Shown piece after piece: positions 14,637-25,799 of a stretch of DNA of 64,000 bases (position 1 is its first letter; the number at the start of each line of letters is the position of its first letter). This DNA is from Salvia splendens (taxonomy: Eukaryota; Streptophyta; Magnoliopsida; Lamiales; Lamiaceae), in NCBI RefSeq assembly GCF_004379255.2, contig NC_056053.1, positions 19,464,188 to 19,528,187 on the forward strand, written 5' to 3'. The notes beneath the pieces were generated by a model. That model saw nothing but the letters and a program-made list of their open reading frames with translations. It did no database searches and was not told the origin of the DNA. The position numbers were made by a program, and so were the translations under genes.

Positions 14637-15070
14637 GAAGAAGGTGCTGCGAGTTTCGGAGATTGCGACGGATTTTTCGGTTTCGATTCTGTTGAAGATT
14701 GTGAGGGAGAAGGAAAGTGTGGTGGAGGCGCTTCAAGCGAGGGCGTTTCAGAAGCTACTGGTGGTGTTGCAGATTAGGAGCGATGAGGTGACTAAGGAGA
14801 AGGTCACGGAATTGTTGAAGGTGTTGAAAGGGTATAGGAGTAAGATTGTGTGTGTTGAGTATTCGGATTTCAAGCATCTCAGAAGGCCATTTTAAATTAC
14901 GTACAAATTTATTCATTCTATTTATATTGTTACTTCATATTTTTATGAAATCTGATCAAAGATTAAACATACACACACATTTATAATACAGATTACAGAG
15001 TATGCATATGATACAGATTACATAGTATGCATATGTGATTTATTTAATATGAGCTTAAGGAGAAATGTGT
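14637..15070 (+). pseudogene. Duplicated 3' fragment of the U-box gene
   Basis: From 14637 the sequence matches the upstream PUB gene from about 10275 to 10680: the last roughly 85 codons (VLRVSEIATDFSVS to the C-terminal HLRRPF), the stop, and about 150 bp of 3' flank. The frame is still open to TAA at 14893-14895, but no start codon, U-box or first 330 residues are present; the frame is joined to unrelated DNA at TTTTTTGAAG. About a dozen amino-acid changes separate the copies. This is a truncated duplicate, not a gene. In the copy a short stretch of flank around ATACAGATTACA is itself doubled (14985-15030). Confidence 0.92.
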
Positions 15071-15076
15071 AACGCA

Positions 15077-15459
15077 TAGGGATGCATGGTTAAATATTTA
15101 AACTAGAACAATTAGTTCGGTTTAAAAATCAAACGGTTGGTTTCGAATTTGGAACTGTAACTGCCTTTCAAGGGATGAATCGAATTGGTTCTAGGATTTT
15201 TGGAAGAGTAATCAACCGCTAACTGTCGTTTTTGGCCCAAAATCAAAATAATTAAACGGACAGACTGAGAAAATCATGGAAATCGTTGAAAAAAAGACAA
15301 AAAATACTCAAATCTATTAGTTTTGAACCAGAATCGGTGGTTGCCATTCAAAACTGAAACTGAAAATTTACTTATTAGTCCGGTTACGATTTCACTTTCA
15401 TTGAGATCGTAACCGTCGATCCAAAACGAAATGAACGTTCATTGAATTGAACATCCCTA
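15077..15459. mobile_element. Possible hAT-like MITE adjoining the PUB fragment
   Basis: A 383-bp stretch begins TAGGGATG and ends CATCCCTA and contains no ORF. The short inverted ends resemble hAT termini. I see no clear 8-bp duplication, so this is tentative. It sits where similarity to the parental PUB flank breaks off. Confidence 0.45.
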
Positions 15460-18323
15460 TTAATGTCTTTACTACTCAAAGTTACCACTTAATATTTTTT
15501 TCAGCCACTTATTAGATCAATAATTCCAGTATTTGATGTTTCACTCGGATTTCATTATCAATTCTTTTGTAGTGTATTGTTTATAATTTTATATCTACAA
15601 TTTCAGTCTCTAGTGCTTCATTTTAACTTTGGGGTTACTAGTATTTTGTAAGATTCAATACTGATCTAACTAATTTTTATGATTTGTTTTAACATTTAAT
15701 ATATACTCAGTATTTTAAATAATTATGGACTGTTAGTTTTTTAGTAGGTTGTTATTCAAAAATTTTGGTGTAAATTTTTTTAAACTTCAATTTTATATTA
15801 TAAATAAATATTCATTTTCCTCGTAAAAAATAATTTTAAACATTGTTAAATTCATACTAGTAACTTGTGATGCATAAAATATAGGACATGTGATCCGACT
15901 AGATTATTGACCGATCATTGCATGAATGTTTCGTAAATGGGACTAAACCGGTCAATTCAACATTATTAATAGCAATTAGACCTCCATATGGTTTGATTCG
16001 ATCAAACTATTAGCAGTTCCATTCAACGATCTTATAGAAATTTGACTATTCTTTTCCCCCCTCCAATAATCATTTTTTTTTATCTAATAAAAGTGACAAT
16101 TAATTTAAAAATATATATTCCTTAATATGATGCAATAAATTATTGATAATTACAAGGCCAACTAAAAAAATGGAGTACAAAATTTAAATGAATTTTTTAA
16201 AAAATATATATAGTATGAGAAAATTCTAACCATACATGGAGTAGGAGTAAATGAAATAGATCCTGTGTATGGGTGGGTATATACACATGAATAATAGACT
16301 GAAAAAGCCCAAATCCAAAATCGACTGTTGGAATGTGGATACAAATGAGCACAATTTTAAATAAGAAGAATCTCAACTGTATATTGTGTTGAAGGAGTTG
16401 GTTAAAACGGTTATCGAATACGGGTTAGGATTGTGTTATTGTGTAAGAGCCATGCAGCTCTTGGATATGTACAACAATGTTTTATATCAATGTAATCAAA
16501 TGCAAACTCTAAATATTGTACAAACTCTAAACTATGATCTAAACCATTGAAAAATGTCAACAGATTATAAAATAATAGCAACAGAAAATATCAACACAGT
16601 GTCAACGGTTGACATTGTGTTGATATTGTATTGACATCAAAATCTTGAAATTTTACACTATGTTGACATTATGTTGACGTTGTGTTGACACTGTGTTGAA
16701 AAGTTTGGAGTTTGTACAATATATGAGTTTGCATTTTATCAGTACCCATGTTTTATAATTTTAAATAATAGTGAGGAAAATATAATTTGAATTTTGGTAC
16801 ATATCCCCCATGTCACTTTATATTTTTACAATTTCAATACAAACAATAAGTTACATGTTGCAAATAAATGTAGAACGATTTGAATATTATTTCAGGATGG
16901 ACGAGAGGAAATTTGGAATGGAAAATTAATAAACAGTAAATGTTAATTTAGGATAATATATTAAAAATGATAAAAGTAAATAACAGTGATAAGTAGGCGA
17001 CGATAATGCTTATTTGCCTCAAAAAGAGTATATCATTATTCACTCTCTTTCCACGTCGTTGCGATGTAAAGATTCATGGTATCCTTTCCAAATTCCTTTC
17101 ACAAAATGCTTAGGAAACTGTATGTAGACTATCCACATTCAATTTATACTGTTTTATTTATTCAAAATAAATTCCCTTAAAGCCAACCACCGCATTATTC
17201 ATCTAAAATTGGATATGCAAATCTGATTTTGCATTCTTAAATAGTTATGGGCTTATGCTATGCTCATAAGTTTTCATTATTAAATACTTCACCCATATAA
17301 AAGTAGTATACATAGTACATTTTATTTTTGACTCGCATTATTTTAATTCGGTTATTACATATATCTATTAAATTTTCAAATTACTAGTAAGAAAACACCT
17401 TTATTTCTGGAAGGTTCAGATTGGTCATATTTGTCCATACTTTAAATTTTGTTTATACGTAATTAATCTCAGAACCGCATAAATTATAAAGTTGGAATTA
17501 GTAGCATAAGTATAAACTGTGGGTTGGGTTGGGACAGGTGGCAAATTTTATGAGGGAGATTTGGACTAATCTAAAATAATATAACAACAGTATTAATTTG
17601 TTGTGGCTAATGCTCCAAACTTTAGTTTATGCGGAAAAAGTGAACCTTGCTTTAAGGCAACAACCCTATATGTTCGTAGAAGGAGCACAAGTTTTTGAAC
17701 GCTTACATGTTTGATTATTTGTGATTGCTTTTTCATGCTACGTGTAAGATTTAAGGAGCCAATTTGGTCCGTTTCTGTCTACATGTTGTGCCATTTTCAA
17801 ACATCATACATACAATGGTGGATCCAGGTGAGATTGGTGGTTGATAGACCGAACTGTCAATCCATGAGAGCCAAAAAAACTCTATAAATTTGGCTTTTAG
17901 AGTCGATAATTCTAGGTTCACTTTTATTCTTTATGTGTCATACATAGCCTACTATTGTTATCCATTATATGCAATAATTTTTATGAACTATTGCATGTAA
18001 CTATACTTTAGTCAAAGTACAACGAGTGTTGCTTTGTACAGGAGCGGTAGTGGAGGTGTTTCTTTTTCGCACGTGATTTAAGAAAAATTGTGTTAAGCGG
18101 GGTAAATGAAGAACAAAGTAGAAAATGAAAAAGGTAGAGAGCTGAAGAGATAATAAAATAAGTGAGAAGAAATTCGTTGACTTTTACTAAAAAGGAAAAT
18201 GACTCAACTACTATGGAACGTACCAAAATGTCAAAATGAATCTAGTACTATGAAACGGAGGGATTACATATTACTACTACATTAGAAAAAGGTATAGAAA
18301 AGGACGACTCATGATTTTTGTAA
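15460..18323. other. Intergenic, AT-rich; holds one MITE
   Basis: No gene recognised. The only defined feature is the MITE at 16487-16747. Near 18180-18262 there is a half of a Stowaway-like end (CGGAGGGATTACAT). Confidence 0.5.
16487..16747. mobile_element. MULE-like MITE with 10-bp target duplication
   Basis: A 261-bp element flanked by the perfect 10-bp direct repeat ATGTTTTATA (16477-16486 and 16748-16757). Its ends are imperfect inverted repeats of about 50 bp (AAATGCAAACTC, TATTGTACAAACTC against their complements). The interior repeats TGTTGACATT-like words on both strands. A 9-10 bp duplication points to Mutator-like transposons. No ORF. Confidence 0.75.
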
Positions 18324-20400
18324 GGGTATCCACAGTGGCAATAGCCCAGCAATAGCCCAGCCATAGCCCAGCCACAAACTCCTCCTGCCACATCATCAAT
18401 ACTAAAAATACTCCTGCCACATCAGAAATAGCCCAGCCATAGTCCAGCCATATCATAAATAGCCCAGCCACATCAATAGCCACATCACTAAATAACACAA
18501 TATACGGAATTTAATTTACGAGACATATACGGGAAACATTAATAATACTATTTTACTTTAAAAAAATACAAAAAATTAAAAAAGTACAATAAATTTTAAA
18601 AAGTACTAAAATTTTAAAAAAGTACATTAATAATAAAAATTACATTAAAAAAAGTACATTACTTAAAAAAATCACTCGGTGGCTCCCTCGATTCCGTCGT
18701 CGCCGTCGCCGTCGCCACCGCCTCCGCCGCCTCCGTCGCCACTGTCACTGCCGCCTCCGCTGCCACCGCCGCTGCCGCCTCCACGCAAATCGTCATTCAT
18801 GCTCTCGAGCAATGTGAAGAGAAATCTCTTCTCCTGGGGGTCCGTAGCCTCTCGCCATTCGGCTAACGTCTTCACCATCATCTGGCGCGTTTGTTGACGC
18901 GCGAAGTACTTGAGATCCTCTGTAGACTGGCGGTCAAAGGGGGATGCCGACTGGACCTCCTGGGAACCCCCGGCGGCCCCCCTCGCCGCCCGTTGCGCCC
19001 GCTTTTGCCCAACGGGGCGAGGTCGGCGGCCGAACGAACGAGGGGTGGGGAGCACCTGGTCCCTCTCGGGGAGGTCGTGGGAACCACCGCTGCTGCCGCT
19101 GAAATCCCCGGTATAGTTCAATCGTTGCCGTTTCGGCCAGCCAGCATCGACACCTACTCGGAATTTCTCAGAGTCGTTCAGCACAAGATAGCAGTTCCAG
19201 TAGGTGAAGTCCTTATACAACCCGGGCTGGGGGAAGGCTTTCTCTGCTATCCTCCTGCAGTCGTCCTCCGTTTGGCCACTACTCTGCATGCGGAGGGCGT
19301 TGGCGTACAAACCCGAAAATCGGGAGACGGCAGCCCTGATTCGATTCCACGCCTTCCGGCAATCCTCCCCGTTGTGTGGCCTCCCCTCCGGGCAAAATCG
19401 CTGGTAGGCTGCTGCTACCTTGCCCCACATGTTGACGATCCTCTGGTTATTAGAAACAAGAGGATCGTCGCAAACACTCACCCACGCCCTTGACAGGGCA
19501 ACGTTCTCCTCCTCCGTCCACCTTCTCCGTGCCGTGGGGTCATCCCCACCCGGCTGCGACGACTCCCCGACCTTCTTTCCCTTGCCCTTCTTCTTTGGGG
19601 CGCCACTACCCTGCACTGCTCCCCCCGTTTGAACGAGAGTTTCCGGAACTCCGAGACTATCAAACCCCAAATCCGCCAACGAAAATTCATCAAAACCGCT
19701 CGGCGTGAACTGCGCATCCGTTGGGGTCGATGTGTGCGACGAAGCAGTGCTGAAATCAAAACTGAAGGGATAGACGTTCCCCCGCGTCACCTGCGTCGCC
19801 GGTACTCCCCCCGGCGTCCCCTGCGTCGCCGATCCACCCCCGGGCATCATCTGCATATTGGGTGCCCACCCCGGCATCATCTGCATATTGGGTCCCCAAC
19901 CCGGCATCGCCGGGAACCCCCCCGGCGGACTCCCTCCGGTCGGCATCCCGGATAGCATCTGCTGCCACGGGTACATGTTGTAGTACCCGGGCATCTGATT
20001 CCATCCGCCTCCAACATTAATTGGGGGAGTTTGAGAACCACTCGTCCCTGAACTAGGCTCGTTGTTTAGATCCATTTCTCGGTGTTGATCTTGTATAGAA
20101 ATTTAGATAGAGAGAGTATTCGTTAATACAAGTGGTGCGAATGAAAATGAAGTGCAAATCGCGTATATATAGTGTCGGGAAAATTTAAAATAAAAATAAA
20201 AAAAACCGCTGGGCGATGCGCTGGGCGATCCCGACGCTGCAATGGCGCCGAGCGGATCGCCCAGCGCATCGCCCAGCGCTAGGCGATTTTTAATTCCGAA
20301 AAACCGCTCGGCGGTTTTCGGAGGCTGCAATGGTTCGCCTAGCGACCGCCTAGCGCCGGCGCTCGGCTAGGCGGTGCGCTAGGCGCCATTGTGGATAGCC
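18324..20400 (-). mobile_element. PIF/Harbinger-type element carrying intact ORF1
   Basis: A 2077-bp element flanked by TAA (18321-18323 and 20401-20403). Ends are GGGTATCCACAGTGGC on the left and, read inward, GGCTATCCACAATGGC on the right. The left subterminal region repeats ATAGCCCAGCCA; the right one is GC-rich with repeated GGGCGATCG-like and CTAGGCG words. The single gene is the Myb/SANT-like ORF1 on the minus strand. No transposase is present, so movement would need one supplied in trans. Confidence 0.88.
18672..20075 (-). CDS. Myb/SANT-like protein, PIF/Harbinger ORF1 type (467 aa)
   Basis: An open frame of 467 aa inside the element. Residues about 1-110 are Gly/Pro/Met-rich with repeated PGWxPNMQMMPG units. 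About 185-260 form the Myb/SANT-like DNA-binding trihelix (RRRWTEEENVALSRAW, then IVNMWGKVAAAYQRF). About 260-320 contain a conserved block (FTYWNCYLVLNDSEKF). The C-terminus is a Gly/Asp-rich tail. In Harbinger systems a Myb-like ORF1 product helps the transposase enter the nucleus and bind TIRs. Plant annotations often name such proteins after a fused or neighbouring family (for example 'glutathione S-transferase T3-like'), but there is no GST domain here. A TATA-like TATATATACG lies about 90 bp upstream of the ATG. It is the only intact ORF1 of the three in the window. Confidence 0.85.
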   Translation of the reverse strand: MDLNNEPSSGTSGSQTPPINVGGGWNQMPGYYNMYPWQQMLSGMPTGGSPPGGFPAMPGWGPNMQMMPGWAPNMQMMPGGGSATQGTPGGVPATQVTRGNVYPFSFDFSTASSHTSTPTDAQFTPSGFDEFSLADLGFDSLGVPETLVQTGGAVQGSGAPKKKGKGKKVGESSQPGGDDPTARRRWTEEENVALSRAWVSVCDDPLVSNNQRIVNMWGKVAAAYQRFCPEGRPHNGEDCRKAWNRIRAAVSRFSGLYANALRMQSSGQTEDDCRRIAEKAFPQPGLYKDFTYWNCYLVLNDSEKFRVGVDAGWPKRQRLNYTGDFSGSSGGSHDLPERDQVLPTPRSFGRRPRPVGQKRAQRAARGAAGGSQEVQSASPFDRQSTEDLKYFARQQTRQMMVKTLAEWREATDPQEKRFLFTLLESMNDDLRGGGSGGGSGGGSDSGDGGGGGGGDGDGDDGIEGATE

Positions 20401-21429
20401 TAAGAAAAACTTTTGATGGAAATCGATACATGAAAGTTGAAACTCATGTTATAGAAAAGAACAGTAGTACATGAAAATTGAAAGAGATGAAAATTAAAAA
20501 GGGCTGAAATGGGCTAGAAAAAATTATCACTTATGAGTTATGAACATAGTCAATTAGGAAATAGACATTACAATTGGATTAATGGTTTTAACCACTGCAA
20601 ACAGTTGGGCCCACATAAGCTACAGGCTACGGCTAAACTTCATTTGGGCCACCATATTATACCTGTGTTTTATTCTTTTTTCCTTTTCCAAATATTCGTA
20701 TTCAAATAAATCACCATCATAAACAAGACAAATACCATACATTTACAAAGCCCGTAGTACCCATGTTGTTACCTCCAACATCACTGTATAAAAAAATATC
20801 TGCCCCCTCCCTCTCTCTCATAATTGACGTTACACTTTCTTTTTTAGTTTGTCTTACATTAGTTTGTCTTACAAAAGCTATCACATTTCATTTTTTTAAA
20901 AACAGTCACTCTCACATTAATATAAATATATTATTTTCTTTCTCTACCTAACACGAAATACTACCTCTTCTAAAATTTTGTGTCATTCTCCAACTATGCT
21001 ATCTATTAAGGGACGAGGGAGTATAAAATAAAAACAAATGAAAAGTAGAATAAGGATGGAAAAATGAGTAACTTCTCCATAAAATTTTACTAGCAACATT
21101 AGTCCACTCTCACTAAATATAAATGATGTTTCAACTTTCAAGAATATAGTATAACCTTTTGAGTTGATTTTGTCTATTATTTTACCCAATGTGAAGAAGG
21201 GATTTTTATAACCAATAAGTAGGGTCACCCCACCACCCTGCCCCAGTCTTTCACCTATATAAACTGACTAACTTATGTTGCCACCATTAACAATTGAAGT
21301 AGATCCCCTAATCCCAACTGATTTCTCATTTTTTCTTCACCTCCTTACCAAAAACTAGCACACCCTACTATTTGAATATCACACTTTCATTGTCTTGTCA
21401 ATTTCAATTATAGTTTTCTTCAACACAAA
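20401..21429. other. Intergenic and promoter of thaumatin-like gene 1
   Basis: No gene. A short Stowaway-like remnant (ACTACCTCTTC ... GGGACGAGGGAGTAT) lies at about 20960-21021. The probable TATA box of the downstream gene, TATATAAA, is at about 21256-21263. Confidence 0.5.
21256..21263 (+). promoter_or_regulatory. Probable TATA box of thaumatin-like gene 1
   Basis: TATATAAA in the context CACCTATATAAACTGAC, about 170 bp before the ATG at 21430, a normal plant leader length. Confidence 0.6.
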
Positions 21430-23321
21430 ATGGCCAGACCACTTCATTTTTCTCTCATCATTCTCATTCTCACATTCACATTCACAATCACAGGTACATA
21501 TTTGATTCTTAATTTTGTTAATTTTGATGTTGATAACGTTCTAATTGTCTAGTATATTTGACTATAAATGCAGCTCCGATTGCATTATCGGCGACATTCA
21601 CATTAGTCAATCAATGCACCTACACAGTCTGGCCGGGAATTCTCTCCGGCGCCGGAACTCAACCGCTCTCCACCACCGGATTCTCCCTCAGCTCCGGCGA
21701 CTCCTTCCCCTTGTCCGTCCCGGCCTCGTGGTCGGGCCGCATTTGGGGAAGGACACTCTGTTCTCAGGATCCGGCCACCGGAAAATTCGCCTGCACCACC
21801 GCCGACTGCGGCTCCGGCACCGTGGAGTGCTCCGGCGCCGGGGCGGTGCCGCCCGCCACGCTGGCCGAGTTCACACTCAACGGCGCAGGCGGCCTCGACT
21901 TCTACGACGTCAGCCTGGTGGACGGGTACAACCTGCCAATGCTCGTGGTCCCGCAGAGCGGAGGGAACTGCTCGAGCACGGGGTGCGTGGGCGACCTCAA
22001 CGAGTCGTGCCCGTCTGAGCTGAAGGTGGTTGGCGGCGCCAGCGGAGGGGAATGTGTGGCCTGCAGGAGTGCGTGTGAGGCGTTCGGTGATCCCAAGTAT
22101 TGCTGCTCAGGTGGGTACAACACGCCCGAAACCTGTGGGCCGACCCAGTATTCGCAGGTGTTTAAGAACGCCTGTCCCCGCGCTTACAGCTATGCTTATG
22201 ACGATAAAACTAGTACTTTTACGTGTGCTTCTGCCGATTATATTATCACTTTCTGCCCAACTCCTTCCCACAGGTATGGTTTTTTCGGCTATTTACCCTT
22301 TATTTGTGTATTTATTTAATACTATCATACTACTTGACACAAATATAAACTTACTCAGCAACTTGTCAAAGTTTATTACTAATAAATCTACATACATAGT
22401 TTGTGGGGAAATGCAACTATTAAGTGAGAAATTGCATTGATCTCATCCACATAAGAAAAGTGGCTTTTGAGTGTCACTTTTTGTGCAAATGTTTTGCAAC
22501 ACAAACATTGCCACATGGATTAAAAATGGATACTAACGTAAAGTGACGAATTTGTTGGATGGGTAACATGTGCTATTGTTTATTATAGTACACTACTTAA
22601 TAGCTAATTAGTATATTAATTAGTTTTTGCATAAATGAACATGGATGGTTCCATGTTTTTGTCGACCCCTACTTAGAAATTCTTCACTTTTGAAAAGTAG
22701 TGAACAAAATGTTGGTATCTAAGTTGTGACCATGTGCAATTTCCCAATTACAAGCTCTTTTCATGCCTTCACAATTTTGGGCGGTTATGAATATGTCTCA
22801 TATGTTGTCATGTGATTTTATATGCTAGTATATTCTTCTAGTAGTTTAATTGGTGTCAAATATAATAGGATACAATCATAATCATTGAAATGGTATTTGC
22901 ATTTATACTTGTGTGGATGATCTAAGGTAGTATTAAAAATTCAAATGCGAAATAGGGCAGGTAGCTATGATCGGAACTGGGTTTTAACCAAATGTATAAT
23001 TTTTTATTTGTCTTAAATAAATATTCTTGAAAATAGCGGCACCGTCCAAGATCGTTTGCTTGCGTGTCTTTTCTGCGAATTGATTTTAATAAAGGACCAA
23101 TTAACCTAATTATATTGTTGGATGATGATTTTTTTACTAATAAATAACGAAATTATTGATGGTGAATTTGCAGCAAGAAAGCAAGTGGAGAGGCAATAGG
23201 AGGATTAGGAAACGTTTCATTGGTTTCAAGCAGAGCTCATTTAAGCACGCAAATTTCTTGCAGAATGTTGATTTTTGTGGTGGCTATTTTTCAATTACAT
23301 TTATGGAGGTGGCAACATTGA
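21430..23321 (+). CDS. Thaumatin-like protein (PR-5 family) with hydrophobic C-terminal tail
   Basis: Exons 21430-21493, 21574-22273 and 23174-23321 give 303 aa. Residues 1-25 form a signal peptide (MARPLHFSLIILILTF). The thaumatin domain follows: TFTLVNQCTYTVWPG at the start, WSGRIWGRT, then CGSG, LAEFTL, DFYDVSLVDGYN and DLNESCP. These supply the Arg, Glu and three Asp of the acidic cleft (REDDD). The domain ends YIITFCPTPS. Exon 3 adds a linker and a hydrophobic end (MLIFVVAIFQ), suggesting a GPI anchor or membrane tether, as in plant TLP1-type proteins. The expected 16 cysteines are present plus one extra in GGECVAC. Probably extracellular, in cell-wall or defence functions; antifungal or glucanase activity is family knowledge only. 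The splice before exon 3 is supported by phase and TTTGCAG. Confidence 0.9.
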
Positions 23322-24975
23322 TTTTGTATTAAATATCGACTCCAATATTCAACATACACCAAAAAATTTAAATTTTTGTAGGAATTGTTTGTGAGTGAGA
23401 ATTGAGATTGTGTTGCAAATTGGTTGAAGAATCAAGGAAAAAGAGAAGACTGTTTTAAAGAGGTTGAATTGTTCTATGTTGGAAACTTGAGATGTATGCA
23501 ACTGCCGTTTATTTGCCTGATTTCCATATAACAGATTAATTAATTTGAAACATAGAAATCGTCCGATAAAAAATACTACGCCTAATTAATTTGATTTGCT
23601 TTCGTGTATACTTATTAATTAATAGAATTGTTTAAATTTTCCATTACGTGGGTCTTACAATTTGTATCCCTGATTACCTTTCACGCTACAATGACGAAGA
23701 ATTGTGAGATTTGATAAATAAAAATAAATAAATGGAACACCAATCCATTAATTATTCTATTGTGATGCCACAGTTTAATTTTTATTTCATTTATTTGTCT
23801 TAATTCATAAAACTAGGCAATGGAAGGGTCCAAGGAAGGAAATAGAAAACTCAATACCAGAAATATAGTGGCAATGATTAATGTACAGTGGTTTTAAATG
23901 GTTTTAATTAATTTTTTTAGTTATTTCGAAGAAGAAAAAAAGAATTATTCTATCCTCTTCCTCGTGAATTATGATACATATGCATATATGAGAATTGTAA
24001 ATATTGATGAGAAATAATAATATGTATTCAGCTCTTGGATCACGAAAATATAGGATAATGTATCTCTTCTAAATTAATCAATCATCTGAAATTAAATCTC
24101 GTCGGGAATAGATATTTTATTGTTTTTTTTCTGTTTAAAACTTGATAATCAATATTTATTGCGAAAAAATGAATTCTCAATAAATCCCAAACCCATATAA
24201 ATCTGTTCAAAGGCTGTTGGTGAGAGTCTAGCCGCGAGACTTTATTCACATTAATGGATTTCTATAATACTTTGGATTTTATAATACCTTCATCTATCAG
24301 ATGAAGGCATTAATTATTCAACTTAGACAGTTGTAATTATGATCATTTGAAAGAAACTATAATGCTATTTAATTTTAACGATTCTGTCTCCGTAAAGCTA
24401 TTATTAAACTATACTACTAATAAAGGGGCATATTTCATACATTTAACAGTAGTTTAGGCCAACCTATCTGCTTACGCCTTCATCTAATTCAAAACCCATA
24501 ATAGTCCAAACCTAAACACATTAACGTCACTCATTTTTCGAAATATTATACCTCCAAAAATTAATTAATTTATCCAAAAATTTTAAAATTAAATTAGAAT
24601 ATTATAACTTCAGATTAAATTTCATAAAATTACAATTATAACATCATTCTCATTCTATTACTCTTTGCCCGATACTTTACTTTTTGCCTGATTGACTTTC
24701 GGCCACTCCATAAACATGAGTAACGTGTTTGCTAGTATTTGAGATTTGGTTAAGTTTATCATACATTATTTCTTTCAAACAAATTTCAACCATTATTCTA
24801 TAAAAAAAATCAAACATTTACTAATATTGGTAAATAATAACCTTTCAACCTGATATAAACACACGGTCAATTTACTGTTTTAATTGTCACATGATGTTAA
24901 GTAGAAAATTAAATAAATAGACTAATAAATAATAATAATAATAATAATAATTATTATTATTATTATTATTATTAT

Positions 24976-25043
<68 letters not shown>

Positions 25044-25799
25044 GAAGAAGAAGAAGAAGAAGAAGAATTATAATATACCTTTTAGCAAAAATGATAATAT
25101 AAAATGAAGCATCATAATCTGCAAGTGGTCATCTTTCTTGTCTAAAATCCATACATGGTTGAAAATAGGCTATGCAGATAATTTTGATTAATGACATCCA
25201 CTGAATAAATGAGTTGATGACGTACGTGACCAAGAGAGGGGTCCAAATCCAATCTACAAACCATCAAATGAAAAGAGAAAGTTGTAAAATTAATTGTATT
25301 AATTAATAGGTGAAAGATAGTGAAAGTGCAAGTGCAAGTGCAAGTGCAAGAGTTAATTAAATAGTTAAGAATTAGTAATATAATTGTACCCTTGAGGTAT
25401 TTCAATCTTGTTTTAATTCCCCTAGCTCTTCATCTTAAGAAATTGAAGAATATAAACAAAATATTAATGATTTCATTTATTTAAATGTTAAAATATGTGT
25501 CTTTCACATTGATATTATTATATTATATGGGAGTAGATAGGATTGCTTGATCATTTTTACATCTAAACACCTATTGGTGAGTTGATATGCCTCTTTCTCG
25601 ACATATAGAATTAGCTGGTTTAATCTGGTTTTTTACAAATGATGTCATACATTAGTGTCTCTTTCATGTCCATCTTTCACGTCAACACAAATATATGCAA
25701 ATACACATTTTAAATAATTTAAGTAACCTGATTTTCCATTACACCCAATGGGTGTTTCATCTTTTTTAATAATGCCCTATGCAAAGTCTTAGCTCCAGT
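23322..25799. other. Intergenic with long compound microsatellite
   Basis: No gene seen. AT-rich throughout. The notable feature is the compound trinucleotide repeat at 24929-25067. Near 25321 a GTGCAA hexamer is repeated about four times. Confidence 0.5.
24929..25067. repeat. Compound microsatellite (AAT)n(ATT)n(AAT)n(AAG)n
   Basis: About 140 bp of uninterrupted trinucleotides. The AAT run switches to its complement ATT, back to AAT, then to AAG, so the first half can fold on itself. Confidence 0.97.

Noticed and set aside
18891..19493. A 200-aa plus-strand frame inside the Harbinger-type element
   Set aside because: Antisense shadow of the intact ORF1; low-complexity Pro/Arg content and no recognised domain.
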